NCBI RefSeq assembly: GCF_014284175.1
Contig: NZ_JACOGA010000004.1
Location: 186,001-250,000, forward strand
Direction of reading: 5' to 3'
DNA: 64,000 nt
Source of the DNA: Affinundibacterium flavidum
Lineage (GTDB): Bacteria; Pseudomonadota; Gammaproteobacteria; Burkholderiales; Burkholderiaceae_D
A program made the translations under genes and the position numbers. Below, in pieces: positions 18,386 to 27,287 of the stretch. The notes under the pieces are model-generated. The model ran no database searches. It had not been told where the DNA came from and saw nothing but the letters and a program-made list of their open reading frames with translations. The number at the start of each line of letters is the position of its first letter. The first letter of the stretch is position 1.

Positions 18386-21364
18386 TCAATTCGAAAAAAG
18401 ACCAAGCATCTGCGTCATCATTGGACTACTGATTCCTGACGCATCTAAAGTAAGCTGATCGGACAAAATATGGACACCATGAAATTTACACAGGTCTAAA
18501 AGTGGGGCGTAATCTTGATCGGTGCTTATCGCTCCCAGTAAATAATCCCCTGCCTCTAAATGGATGTGATCATCTTCCATCATAACGGGGCGCAAACCGA
18601 AATTACGCCATGCCCATTGCCGGGCATAACGTAAACCTGTTGAACTGGCCCGTACAAATTCAAAACGCAGCTTGCTCTCTTGCAGTAACAGTTTTTCAAC
18701 TTGAAGTCGAGTTTCATGATCGAGGTCAGTGGCACTAGTATCCGAAGCAGCTACCAATACATATATCACTGGCAAATTGATGCGTTTTTTATTCTGAGCC
18801 AGAGAACTTGCGGTGTCATTGACATCTTGTGCGATGTGGATAGTTTCGTCGATTTCCGCAATATTTTTTACCGTCTTGTGCATTAAGGCATTGGCATTTT
18901 TCTGCGCTTGTTCTTCGATTACCTCCCAGTAGCGCATCGCGATTTGGGACGGCTGCCTTGTTTCGGCGACATATTTCTGCGCAGCGATGCTCAATTTTTT
19001 TCGCAGATGCTGATCTGAATAAATCTGTTCTAAAGCATCTTGCAACTCTTGCACATTAAATTGATCATTTAAACCAAATGCGAGCCTCTCTGGTATTTCA
19101 ACCATCGTACCATGTTGGTTATAAATCAATGGCAAGCCATACGCCATGCTATCTATCACCGTCCCAGAAGTTTCGCCGCGCGACTGCGAGCGCAATTGAA
19201 CTGCTGCATCAGCGGCTTGTAAGTAGCTTCGATAAAGTTCAATATCGGCAAAACCGGTAATCTGAATTCTCTGAGGAAATGGACTCGCATTCATCAGTGA
19301 TTGAAATTCCTTACCGTAGTCAGCTTGGTCATTCTGTCCGACAAAAATCAGATAACAATTCTCTCTCTGTGATAGATCACTCGCATTCCATGCCTCTAAC
19401 AACTCCTTATTCAATTTGCTGGGACCCGCCATGCCAAAACTGCAGACTAAAAAAGCGTCGTGGTCAAAACCTAAGCGGAGACGCGCTAGTGTCTTATCTA
19501 TACGTGGCGGGAGTTCTCGCAAATGCGGAATAATATTCCATTGCGCCGCAACCTCGCTTCCCTGCCATTGCTTCGCTAATGCACACGAATACTCAGAATG
19601 CACGATGACACCATCTGCAGCTTGCGTCAGCGCCGGGCTACAAGGAAACCGCCGGATCAAATCCTGATGATTTACATCTTCACGTTGTGCCAACAAAGCT
19701 GGATATCCATGTGCTTTGTAGAGCATCCTCGTCCAGATTTGAGCCGCCATACCATTCATTTCCGCGTATGCGAGCGCATCTCCCAGAAAAAAATCATGCA
19801 AGACTATCGTGCCTGAAACCTTTTCAAATAAATCGTACATGTACAAATGTGCTGGCGAATTTCCAAAATGGTAAATCACTCGATCAAATTTACTTCGATG
19901 TTGCTCTAACCATTGTGCATCTTTGATTGGAAAGCCAGCCTGTAGCCAAGCATTATCGACCTGATCTTGCACCACAATGAGCGTCAGATCGTAATATTCC
20001 GCCAGCGCTGGAATTAATTCAGCACTGTAATCAGCGATTCCAGATGGCAGCGCAGGCAAAGGCGAAACATAGGCACAACGCAATTTTGTCGCCGGTGGAA
20101 CTACCGGGCCACCTCGCAATAAAACTCGCTGAGATTCTTGCCCTCGCACATGCATATCCTCTAATGCCGCAATTGCCTTTTTCCCAGATGCGTCCCAAGA
20201 AAAATGTTTAGCCCGTTGTACACCATGTTCACTTAAAAATCTTATGAATGCCGGATCACTCAAAGCTTGTGCCATCTTACTTGTAATGGACGACATATTC
20301 CGCGGATCAAACAAAGCATCGTCGCAACCCAGCACTTCAGGCAAGCTACTACTATTCGCCGCAATCACCGCGGCGCCACAAGACATCGCTTCGAGCGCGG
20401 GCAATCCGAATCCCTCGTGCCACGAAGGAAACACAAACAATTTACATTCCTGATAGAGCAAGGGTAAATCGTGATCAGGAACAAATCCAGTCAAAATGAG
20501 ATCTTGTTCTGTCAAACCATGCCTGTGTGCCAGCTTCATTAAGCGCTGGCGGTCATCCGCACGCACACTACATACGATCGCCAATTGATGTTGTTGCCGT
20601 ATTTCGCTTGAAAGCGCGGCATAGGCAACAATCAGTCCATCGATGTTTTTACGTAAATCAATCCCCCCTGTGTACATCACATAGGGCTTTGACAAGCCAT
20701 AGCGCTGGCGCATTGCCAACATGCTGGCATCACTGGCACTACGTAATTGAAATTGCGCATCGACTGCCGAAGATATGTTCACCACTTTTTCCGGTGCCAA
20801 ATGCAAATATTCGATACCTTCCAGACGTGATGCTTCGGAAATCGCCAGCAGCAGGTTTGCGCGTTTGGCGTTCAACAATTTCCGATAGTACCAATTCTTA
20901 AATGGCAGATTCGTTAAGTATTGTTTTTCATAAACTAGCGGAATGAGATCATAGAGAGTGACCGCCGTTGGTAATAGATTTCCGTTCACCCCAATACTGG
21001 TGACAGCGTCATCGCCCGAACCTTCAAATAAACTACTGACGTGAACTATGTCTGGGCGCAATTCCGCCAAGGCCTGTTCACGCACAAATTCAGCGGCACG
21101 ACAACGCCACATATTTCCAGGCGATATTTCGGCAACGGGTTTGGCAGCCTGCCAAACATGAATATTTTTCGCTGGAATAGCATGTGCAAAAGCATCACGC
21201 AAATTGGCGATAGTTTCAGGAAATAATCCATTCAACAATAGGTGACAATCATGGCCACCTGCATTAGCTAACATCGCTTTCGCCAGCGAAAGGGAATATC
21301 GACCTATGCCCCGGTCACGGCTTCCGGTGGATTGGCAAGCTTGTAAATCTATTAGTAGGCGCAT
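18386..21364 (-). CDS. Two-domain GT4 glycosyltransferase with a truncated third domain
   Basis: 992 residues. The first GT-B unit (about 1-400) has GIGRYSLSLAKAML, MYTGGIDLRKNIDGLI and HEGFGLPALEAMSCGAAVI. The second (about 425-810) starts LRCAYVSPLPALPSGIADYS and has SRGETSGTVIDSMAYGLPL. The remainder (about 850-992) looks like the N-terminal half of another GT4 unit (VIYVLVAASDTS, then LEAGDYLLGAISTDQ) but has no donor-binding half, so it is a fragment or degenerate domain. The upstream 127-residue gene ends 22 bp before it on the same strand, and pyrE follows 35 bp downstream. It probably acts in surface glycan assembly, perhaps on another part of the same lipopolysaccharide; this is inference. 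Confidence 0.85.
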   Translation of the reverse strand: MRLLIDLQACQSTGSRDRGIGRYSLSLAKAMLANAGGHDCHLLLNGLFPETIANLRDAFAHAIPAKNIHVWQAAKPVAEISPGNMWRCRAAEFVREQALAELRPDIVHVSSLFEGSGDDAVTSIGVNGNLLPTAVTLYDLIPLVYEKQYLTNLPFKNWYYRKLLNAKRANLLLAISEASRLEGIEYLHLAPEKVVNISSAVDAQFQLRSASDASMLAMRQRYGLSKPYVMYTGGIDLRKNIDGLIVAYAALSSEIRQQHQLAIVCSVRADDRQRLMKLAHRHGLTEQDLILTGFVPDHDLPLLYQECKLFVFPSWHEGFGLPALEAMSCGAAVIAANSSSLPEVLGCDDALFDPRNMSSITSKMAQALSDPAFIRFLSEHGVQRAKHFSWDASGKKAIAALEDMHVRGQESQRVLLRGGPVVPPATKLRCAYVSPLPALPSGIADYSAELIPALAEYYDLTLIVVQDQVDNAWLQAGFPIKDAQWLEQHRSKFDRVIYHFGNSPAHLYMYDLFEKVSGTIVLHDFFLGDALAYAEMNGMAAQIWTRMLYKAHGYPALLAQREDVNHQDLIRRFPCSPALTQAADGVIVHSEYSCALAKQWQGSEVAAQWNIIPHLRELPPRIDKTLARLRLGFDHDAFLVCSFGMAGPSKLNKELLEAWNASDLSQRENCYLIFVGQNDQADYGKEFQSLMNASPFPQRIQITGFADIELYRSYLQAADAAVQLRSQSRGETSGTVIDSMAYGLPLIYNQHGTMVEIPERLAFGLNDQFNVQELQDALEQIYSDQHLRKKLSIAAQKYVAETRQPSQIAMRYWEVIEEQAQKNANALMHKTVKNIAEIDETIHIAQDVNDTASSLAQNKKRINLPVIYVLVAASDTSATDLDHETRLQVEKLLLQESKLRFEFVRASSTGLRYARQWAWRNFGLRPVMMEDDHIHLEAGDYLLGAISTDQDYAPLLDLCKFHGVHILSDQLTLDASGISSPMMTQMLGLFSN

Positions 21365-21386
21365 AAAGTTTTGTATTTCTTATTCT

Positions 21387-21770
21387 TTATTTCTTATTTT
21401 TAAGTGCTGCTTCCAACTCGGACAAAATTTGAATAGATGCTTCTGACATATTGGCTGTACGCTTCAATGCAACACTATCCTTTGCTGGTTTTTGCCTAAA
21501 CTCAGACGCCTGTGGTTCAAAATTAAAAACATGACCACGTATCCTTTTTTTTATGCCCGGAAAATAATCTAAAACAAATGTTGCAGCCGATACGATCCAC
21601 CGATACTGATTTAGATAGCGCAAGACACGGATCATTGATTTTTTTGGCGAACCAATCGAGTAAATCAAGAATTTCAAGCCAGCCATGAAAAAACGTAGAG
21701 GAGCAGTGATTCGCCATGAAGTGCTGCGATAAACCGCATCAAGTTCTTCTCGCAATTGCTGTTCGCTCAT
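21387..21770 (-). CDS. Small glycosyltransferase-associated protein with STSWRITAPLR motif
   Basis: 127 residues. The N-terminal segment ELDAVYRSTSWRITAPLRFF is a motif I know from linkers and C-terminal ends of large O-antigen glycosyltransferases and methyltransferases. Here it is at the start of a stand-alone protein. A moderately hydrophobic stretch follows (about 28-40 and 55-68), then a basic and polar tail. Function is unknown. It ends 22 bp before the two-domain glycosyltransferase and is probably cotranscribed with it. It could be a membrane-proximal helper, or a detached piece of a once larger glycosyltransferase. Confidence 0.7.
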   Translation of the reverse strand: MSEQQLREELDAVYRSTSWRITAPLRFFMAGLKFLIYSIGSPKKSMIRVLRYLNQYRWIVSAATFVLDYFPGIKKRIRGHVFNFEPQASEFRQKPAKDSVALKRTANMSEASIQILSELEAALKNKK

Positions 21771-21923
21771 GGTAGTTAAGGTAATAAAAGTGTAAGGGCG
21801 CTAGTATAAACCATACTGCTTGATTTGCTTTGGCTCGATCCGTATGACTTTGTCTGAAAGTATGTGCTAATCTCACTCTATAATTTAGACATTCAAACAA
21901 TTGCTAACATTTCCCTACAAATC

Positions 21924-22694
21924 ATGACAAAAATCATCTCAGCTAATCTGAATGGCATACGCTCTGCCGCAAAAAAAGGCTTTTTCGACTGGATGAAGCT
22001 AGAAATGCCGGATTTCTTGTGCGTGCAAGAATTAAAAGCACAAGCTGACGATATGACGGAAGACTTCTTGCAGCCACATGGCTATCATGGTCATTTTCAC
22101 TATGCAGAAAAGAAAGGCTATTCGGGCGCTGGCGTGTATAGCAAAAAGAAACCCGATGCCGTTCATATCGGCTTTGGCAGCGAGGAATTTGATGCGGAAG
22201 GACGTTATGTGCGCTGTGATTTTGGCGACCTATCTGTCATCTCAGTGTACTGCCCGTCGGGCTCGTCTTCGCCAGAACGGCAAGAAGCTAAATTTCGCTT
22301 CATGGACGAATTTGCACCGCAATTAAAGAGTTTAATTAATGAAGGCCGAGAACTAGTCATTTGCGGCGACTGGAATATCGCCCACAAAGAAATCGATTTA
22401 AAAAATTGGAAGAGCAACCAGAAAAACTCAGGCTTTCTGCCAGAGGAACGTGCGTGGATGACGCATTTATTCGAAGAGATGGGCTGGGTCGATGTGTATC
22501 GCCGCCTGCATCCCGATACCACTGGCGAGGCTTACACCTGGTGGAGCAATCGCGGTCAGGCCTGGGCGAATAATGTCGGGTGGAGGATTGACTATCACGT
22601 GGCGACGCCAGGTATTGCGGCTAAAGCAAAATCTGCGTCGATTTATAAAGAGCAGCGTTTTAGCGATCATTCGCCTTTGATTATTAATTATTGA
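21924..22694 (+). CDS. xth: Exodeoxyribonuclease III
   Basis: 256 residues from the ATG at 21924; an earlier in-frame start at 21864 would add 20 residues not typical of the family. The N-terminus MTKIISANLNGIRSAAKKG is the standard ExoIII/AP-endonuclease start. Catalytic residues are visible: Glu in CVQELKAQ, Asp and Asn in ICGDWNIAH, and the Asp-His pair in FSDHSPLI. It cleaves abasic sites and removes nucleotides from 3' ends in base-excision repair. It faces the M48 protease gene convergently with a shared terminator between. Confidence 0.95.
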   Translation: MTKIISANLNGIRSAAKKGFFDWMKLEMPDFLCVQELKAQADDMTEDFLQPHGYHGHFHYAEKKGYSGAGVYSKKKPDAVHIGFGSEEFDAEGRYVRCDFGDLSVISVYCPSGSSSPERQEAKFRFMDEFAPQLKSLINEGRELVICGDWNIAHKEIDLKNWKSNQKNSGFLPEERAWMTHLFEEMGWVDVYRRLHPDTTGEAYTWWSNRGQAWANNVGWRIDYHVATPGIAAKAKSASIYKEQRFSDHSPLIINY

Positions 22695-22746
22695 TGATTA
22701 CTTATTGAATATTGCACATCGCCGGGTGATTTACAGCACGCGACAT

Positions 22747-22784
22747 AAAAAAGCTTGATGGAGAAATCTCGATCAAGCTTTTTT
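22747..22784. terminator. Bidirectional terminator between xth and the M48 protease gene
   Basis: A 13-bp stem (AAAAAAGCTTGAT, 22747-22759, with ATCAAGCTTTTTT, 22772-22784) with an A-run on one side and a T-run on the other. It can end transcription of xth (plus) and of the convergent M48 gene (minus). Confidence 0.85.
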
Positions 22785-22815
22785 TAATTCTTATTTAGCT
22801 TTTCATTCCCACTGC

Positions 22816-23712
22816 TTATTTCACCTCAGGAACACCCTTCACATTACTGCGATACGGTGGCAAGGTCGACAAATCTACATCTTTCGCTTTTGCATACAAA
22901 GGCATTACTTCCGGGAAGTGCTTGCGAATTTCATTGATCCTGTCTGTACCAGCCGGATGTGTCGATAACCACTTCGGTGGCGCTTTCTTATTCACGATGC
23001 CCATTTTCTGCCATAGAGCGACGCCAGCACGAGGATCGTAACCAGCCCGGGCGGCGATATCGAGACCGACAATGTCAGCTTCGGTCTCATCATCGCGCGA
23101 AAACTTTAACATAGATAAATTTGCCACCACACCGCCAGCTCCCGCGACAGCCTGACCGTTATAGCCTTTGTATTCAGCAAACAAGGCTGCACCCTTGACC
23201 AGAATATTGGTGGCAAGAGACTTACCAGCGCGCTCCGCGCCATGTTCGCGCAAAGCGTGGGCAATTTCATGTCCCATCACAATCGCGACTTCATCATCAG
23301 TTAGTTTTAAGGTATCGAGAATGCCGGTATAAAAGGCTATCTTGCCACCAGGCATACAGTAAGCATTGATTTGGGTAGAGCCTAACAAATTCACTTCCCA
23401 CTTCCATTCTGCGGCACGATCATTCCACGGCAACGCAAACGGAATCAGTTTCTTAGCGATAGCGCGCAAACGGATGACCTGTGGGTGATTGTCTGGTGCT
23501 AATGCACGCTTTTGCTCCGCATCTTTCATGGTTTGCATGTATTGCGTGGCAGCCTGCTGATCTAAATTTCCACCGAGATTACCGAGCTTGCGCATCATCG
23601 ACATTTTGCCGACTTTGACACCATCTTGCGGTTCATGGTCTTGCGCTGTGACTAAAGCTGGAACACAGCAGGCCGAACTAATGGCAAGTGCTAATAAAGA
23701 TTTTTTCATCAT
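22816..23712 (-). CDS. Periplasmic M48-family metalloprotease
   Basis: 298 residues. Residues 1-23 are a signal peptide ending ALVTAQ. The zinc motif HExxH is in VMGHEIAHALREH, and the third ligand Glu is in ETEADIVGLDIAARAGYDP. The following WLSTHPAGTDRINEI is typical of the LoiP/YcaL/BepA-like subgroup without membrane segments or TPR repeats. It would degrade or check outer-membrane proteins in the periplasm. The N-terminus lacks a lipobox cysteine, although CC occurs within the signal region (ISSACCVPAL), so a lipoprotein cannot be fully excluded. Confidence 0.9.
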   Translation of the reverse strand: MMKKSLLALAISSACCVPALVTAQDHEPQDGVKVGKMSMMRKLGNLGGNLDQQAATQYMQTMKDAEQKRALAPDNHPQVIRLRAIAKKLIPFALPWNDRAAEWKWEVNLLGSTQINAYCMPGGKIAFYTGILDTLKLTDDEVAIVMGHEIAHALREHGAERAGKSLATNILVKGAALFAEYKGYNGQAVAGAGGVVANLSMLKFSRDDETEADIVGLDIAARAGYDPRAGVALWQKMGIVNKKAPPKWLSTHPAGTDRINEIRKHFPEVMPLYAKAKDVDLSTLPPYRSNVKGVPEVK

Positions 23713-23796
23713 GAGTGATCTCCATTTCTATCGCCGGAATGGTAACAGAACAGCATGTTCTTCACATCAACACCAAGGCAAACGAATGTTAATTAT

Positions 23797-23929
23797 GAGA
23801 GACCTCTGCACAACTTACTGCGCGGCCGAATTTTGAATCTCCGAATTTGCAAATGCGTCGCTGTGCTCTAGCACAGGTCCGCTCCTCAATTCAAACTTCG
23901 ACCGCTCGCGACTTTGTGCAGAGGTATCT
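23797..23929. repeat. MITE-like palindromic element with terminal inverted repeats
   Basis: The ends AGAGACCTCTGCACAA (from 23797) and TTGTGCAGAGGTATCT (to 23929) are inverted repeats with one mismatch. Pairing continues inward between GCGCGGCCGAATTTTGAAT and ATTCAAACTTCGACCGCTCGC, and the centre has a small hairpin around TGTGCTCTAGCACA. The element is 133 bp, has no open frame of note and lies between the M48 gene and ampG. It looks like a non-autonomous mobile repeat; no transposase is nearby. Confidence 0.7.
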
Positions 23930-23937
23930 ATGAAGGG

Positions 23938-25263
23938 CTATAAAGCTAATCCGTTTGCAGTGGTCTTCTGATCGCCATTCCAAGGTGCTACTTTAAATAA
24001 AAGCAACATACCAGGAATCGCCAAGGCAAAGCAAATCAAGAAGAAATTAAACCATCCGGTACTCGCCACAATATAACCAATCAAAGCGGTAGTAAAGGTG
24101 CGTGGTACGGCAGCCAGGCTCGTGAAGAGCGCAAACTGAGTAGCGGTATAGCGTGGGTCGGTAGTGCGCGCAATATAGGCCACAAAGGCCGCAGTTCCCA
24201 AACCAACGCCAAAAGCTTCCGATGCCAGCACGATGCCCAGCATCAAGGGATCTGGCCCCATCTGCGCCAGAATAGCAAAGCCTAAAATACTCAAGGCTTG
24301 TGGTACGCCGAAGATCCAGAGCGCACGATTAATACCTAACTTGATCATCCAGACGCCGCCGACCACACCACCAGCAATACTGCCCCAAAATAAAGTCAGC
24401 TTAGCAATCGCGCCAATTTGGGTGAGCTGAAATCCAAGATCGAGAAAAAATTTGGTCGCCAGCGTTGCCGCCATCGTATCGCCGAGACGATACAAAAAGA
24501 TGAAGGCTAAAATCCAAAATGCATTCAACCAACCCGAGCGCGTTACGAATTCACGGAAAGGCAACACAACCGCTTCTTCCAAGGTTTTGGGAGGTTCGCC
24601 ATAGGTCTTAGGTTCTTGCACCAACAATGTACAAAACAGGCCGGGCAACATGAAGGCGGCGGTGATCCAAAATACCCACGTCCAAGAAATTAAATCCGCC
24701 AAAATCAAGGACAAAGCCCCCGGCACCAGACCAGCGACTTTATACGCATTAACTTTAACTGCCGCCCCTAAACCCTGTTCGTTATCGTCCAGAATTTCAC
24801 GACTAAAAGCATCAATCACGATATCCTGACTTGCCGAAAAAAACGCGACTGCAATCGCCAGCGGAATCACCCAGGAAAATTGGGCGATGGGATCAAGCAT
24901 CCCCATAGCGCCTACACACAAAAACAGGGCGACCTGAGTAAATGCCATCCAACCACGACGCCGTCCGAGTGAACCGAAACTGAATCTATCCATCAGAGGC
25001 GACCAGATGAATTTCCACGGATAGGGAAACATCACCAGCGTAAACAAGCCCAACTTTTTAATATCGATACCGGACTTCGCCAGCCACGCCTGCACCAGAT
25101 TGATCAGAATGAATAAAGGTAAACCTGAACTGAATCCCAGAAAAACCAAGATTAACATGCGTTTATTCAAATAGGTTTGCCACTTATTCACGGCAAGTGC
25201 AGTTTGTTTTTGATCGGGTATTTGATCGGGCTTCTGATCGGAACTGGAATCGTGATCGCTCAT
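23938..25263 (-). CDS. ampG: AmpG-type muropeptide transporter (MFS)
   Basis: 441 residues with about 12 membrane segments. The first loop GLPLFILINLVQAWL and FPYPWKFIWSPLMDRF, followed by RRRGWM, are signatures of AmpG permeases, which import anhydro-muropeptides for cell-wall recycling. The N-terminal 25 residues are polar and repetitive (SDQKPDQIPDQKQ), not part of the transporter. The start lies 3 bp after the metW stop, so it is probably transcribed with metX-metW. A MITE-like repeat lies immediately downstream of its stop. Confidence 0.9.
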   Translation of the reverse strand: MSDHDSSSDQKPDQIPDQKQTALAVNKWQTYLNKRMLILVFLGFSSGLPLFILINLVQAWLAKSGIDIKKLGLFTLVMFPYPWKFIWSPLMDRFSFGSLGRRRGWMAFTQVALFLCVGAMGMLDPIAQFSWVIPLAIAVAFFSASQDIVIDAFSREILDDNEQGLGAAVKVNAYKVAGLVPGALSLILADLISWTWVFWITAAFMLPGLFCTLLVQEPKTYGEPPKTLEEAVVLPFREFVTRSGWLNAFWILAFIFLYRLGDTMAATLATKFFLDLGFQLTQIGAIAKLTLFWGSIAGGVVGGVWMIKLGINRALWIFGVPQALSILGFAILAQMGPDPLMLGIVLASEAFGVGLGTAAFVAYIARTTDPRYTATQFALFTSLAAVPRTFTTALIGYIVASTGWFNFFLICFALAIPGMLLLFKVAPWNGDQKTTANGLAL

Positions 25264-25266
25264 TTC

Positions 25267-25872
25267 TTATGTTCTCTTCTTGAGACGGAAAACCGCAAGA
25301 CTACCACGCAAATTAGGTAGCCAGTGTATCTGTTTACCCTCATGTAGCGCGACGCATTCCATCACTTGCAAACCGACGTCATCCGCCAGATCAGCAAAAT
25401 CATAAATTGTCGCGCAACGCACGTTGGGCGTGTCGTACCACTCGAATGGCAGCGACTTAGATACCGGCATTTTTCCTTGCAATAAGGCGGTACGATGCGG
25501 CCAGTAACCGAAGTTAGGGAAAGACACGATGGCTTCATTGCCGACGCGGGCGATGTCGCGTAATAGCGGTTCTACATGCTTCATCATTTGTAGCGAAGAT
25601 AAACACAAAACGGTATCGAAAGCATGTTCGCCAAACATACTCAGACCATTTTCCATATCTTGTTGAATCACATTGATGCCACGTTTTGCGCATTCCAAGA
25701 CTTTGTCATCGGCGATCTCGATGCCATAGCCACTGCATTGTTTATCGGTGCGCAGATAGTCGAGCATGACGCCATCGCCACATCCGACATCCAGTACGTG
25801 CGAGCTAGGTTTGATCCAATCAGCGATGAAAGCCAGATCGGGGCGAAGCAGTTTTAATTCTTGACCATTCAT
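25267..25872 (-). CDS. metW: Methionine biosynthesis protein MetW
   Basis: 201 residues, the usual MetW length. It has a SAM-binding-like motif [15 protein letters not shown] and the family segments [23 protein letters not shown] and FGYWPHR. MetW partners MetX in many proteobacteria and is needed for its acyltransferase activity in some; whether it methylates anything is not established. The start overlaps the metX stop by 4 bp (ATGA), so the two are coupled. Confidence 0.95.
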   Translation of the reverse strand: MNGQELKLLRPDLAFIADWIKPSSHVLDVGCGDGVMLDYLRTDKQCSGYGIEIADDKVLECAKRGINVIQQDMENGLSMFGEHAFDTVLCLSSLQMMKHVEPLLRDIARVGNEAIVSFPNFGYWPHRTALLQGKMPVSKSLPFEWYDTPNVRCATIYDFADLADDVGLQVMECVALHEGKQIHWLPNLRGSLAVFRLKKRT

Positions 25873-26996
25873 GCGAACTCCTGCGCGATGCGATTGTAGT
25901 AAGCAGCCACGAAATTGAGATAACGCGCGTCATCCAACAGAAAGGCATCGTGTCCATGCGGGGCGTCGATTTCGGCGTAGCTGACTGTGCGTTTATTGTC
26001 GACCAAGGCTTTGACGATCTCGCGGCTGCGCTCCGGCGAAAAGCGCCAGTCGGTGGTAAACGAAGCAAGTAAAAATTGTGCTTTAGTACCCGCTAAAGCT
26101 TTACTTAAATCACCGCCATGTTCACGCGCCGGATCAAAATAATCGAGCGCTTTGGTAATCAGCAAATAGGTATTCGCGTCAAAATAATCGGAGAATTTAT
26201 CGCCTTGATAGCGCAGGTAGGATTCAATTTCAAATTCCACGCCATAGCCAAATTGATAGTCGGCAGTTTTCAGTTCACGTCCAAATTTTTCTGCCATATC
26301 GTCGTTCGACAGATAGGTGATGTGGCCTATCATGCGCGCGACGCGCAGACCATTTCTGGGCACGACTTTGTGCGCATAAAAATCACCGCCGTGAAAATCA
26401 GGATCAGTCAAAATCGCCTGACGCGCAACGTCATTAAATGCAATATTCTGTGTTGAGAGTTTGGGCGTAGAAGCAATCACCACACAATGGCGCAAACGCT
26501 CAGGGAATAAAATACTCCATGCCAGAGCTTGCATGCCACCGAGCGAACCGCCCATCACCGCAGCAAATTGGGTGATACCCAATTCATCGGCGACCCGCGC
26601 CTGCGCACGTACCCAATCCTCTACCGTGACGACCGGAAAATCTGCGCCGTACTGTTTGCCCGTCGCAGGATTGATATGCATAGGGCCGGTAGAGCCAAAA
26701 CAAGAACCTAAATTATTAACGCCAATGACAAAAAATTTATTCGTGTCTAGCGGTTTGCCGGGGCCGACCATGTTATCCCACCAACCGACGTTTTTCGGCT
26801 GATCGGCATAATAACCGGCGACATGATGCGAGGCATTTAAGGCGTGACAAACCAGTACGGCATTTGACTTATCGGCGTTCAGTGTGCCGTAAGTTTCGAC
26901 CATTAAGGTGTAGTCGGCAATACTGGCACCGCTTTGCAATGGCAAAGGATCACTGAAGCGATACGCTTGTGGCGTGACGATTCCAACGGATGACAT
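25869..26996 (-). CDS. metX: Homoserine O-acyltransferase
   Basis: 375 residues, alpha/beta-hydrolase fold. The nucleophile Ser is in [14 protein letters not shown]; the Asp is in [11 protein letters not shown] and the His in [12 protein letters not shown]. The early motif LNASHHVAG is also typical. It activates homoserine with an acyl group from acetyl-CoA or succinyl-CoA, the first step of methionine synthesis. Many MetX proteins associated with MetW are succinyltransferases, so the acyl donor is left open. It is first in a metX-metW-ampG series. A short hairpin lies just before its Shine-Dalgarno (see the separate entry). Confidence 0.95.
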   Translation of the reverse strand: MSSVGIVTPQAYRFSDPLPLQSGASIADYTLMVETYGTLNADKSNAVLVCHALNASHHVAGYYADQPKNVGWWDNMVGPGKPLDTNKFFVIGVNNLGSCFGSTGPMHINPATGKQYGADFPVVTVEDWVRAQARVADELGITQFAAVMGGSLGGMQALAWSILFPERLRHCVVIASTPKLSTQNIAFNDVARQAILTDPDFHGGDFYAHKVVPRNGLRVARMIGHITYLSNDDMAEKFGRELKTADYQFGYGVEFEIESYLRYQGDKFSDYFDANTYLLITKALDYFDPAREHGGDLSKALAGTKAQFLLASFTTDWRFSPERSREIVKALVDNKRTVSYAEIDAPHGHDAFLLDDARYLNFVAAYYNRIAQEFA

Positions 26997-27007
26997 AGAT
27001 TTTCCCT

Positions 27008-27026
27008 TGAGACTACGAAGGTCTCA
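27008..27026 (-). promoter_or_regulatory. Leader stem-loop before metX
   Basis: On the minus strand TGAGAC (27026-27021) and GTCTCA (27013-27008) form a perfect 6-bp stem with a 7-base loop. It abuts the Shine-Dalgarno AAGGG that precedes the metX start. It might affect translation, but it matches no SAM or other riboswitch that I recognise. Confidence 0.4.
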
Positions 27027-27287
27027 TTTTAAAAAACAAATTTTAAAAGGGGCTAAAAGAGAGGGGCTGAATGAGGAGAGAGGTACTGCGGCATTCAAGC
27101 TCGCTTTAGCCGTATTTATTTGTTCAAATCCCTTTTCAGACATTCAAACTGCGCCCGCAAGCTGATTTCAAATCGGCGCAATGTGCGAAGAATAGCGAAG
27201 TCTGGGCTTAGCGTCAAATTTGCCCAGATTTTCGATACTTTTTAAATAACTTCCATCAATATTAATAGATCAATCTTCAAGTTTCGA

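Noticed and set aside
26997..27287. SAM-type riboswitch upstream of metX
   Set aside because: Only a single short hairpin; no class I, II, III or other known SAM aptamer core was recognised.
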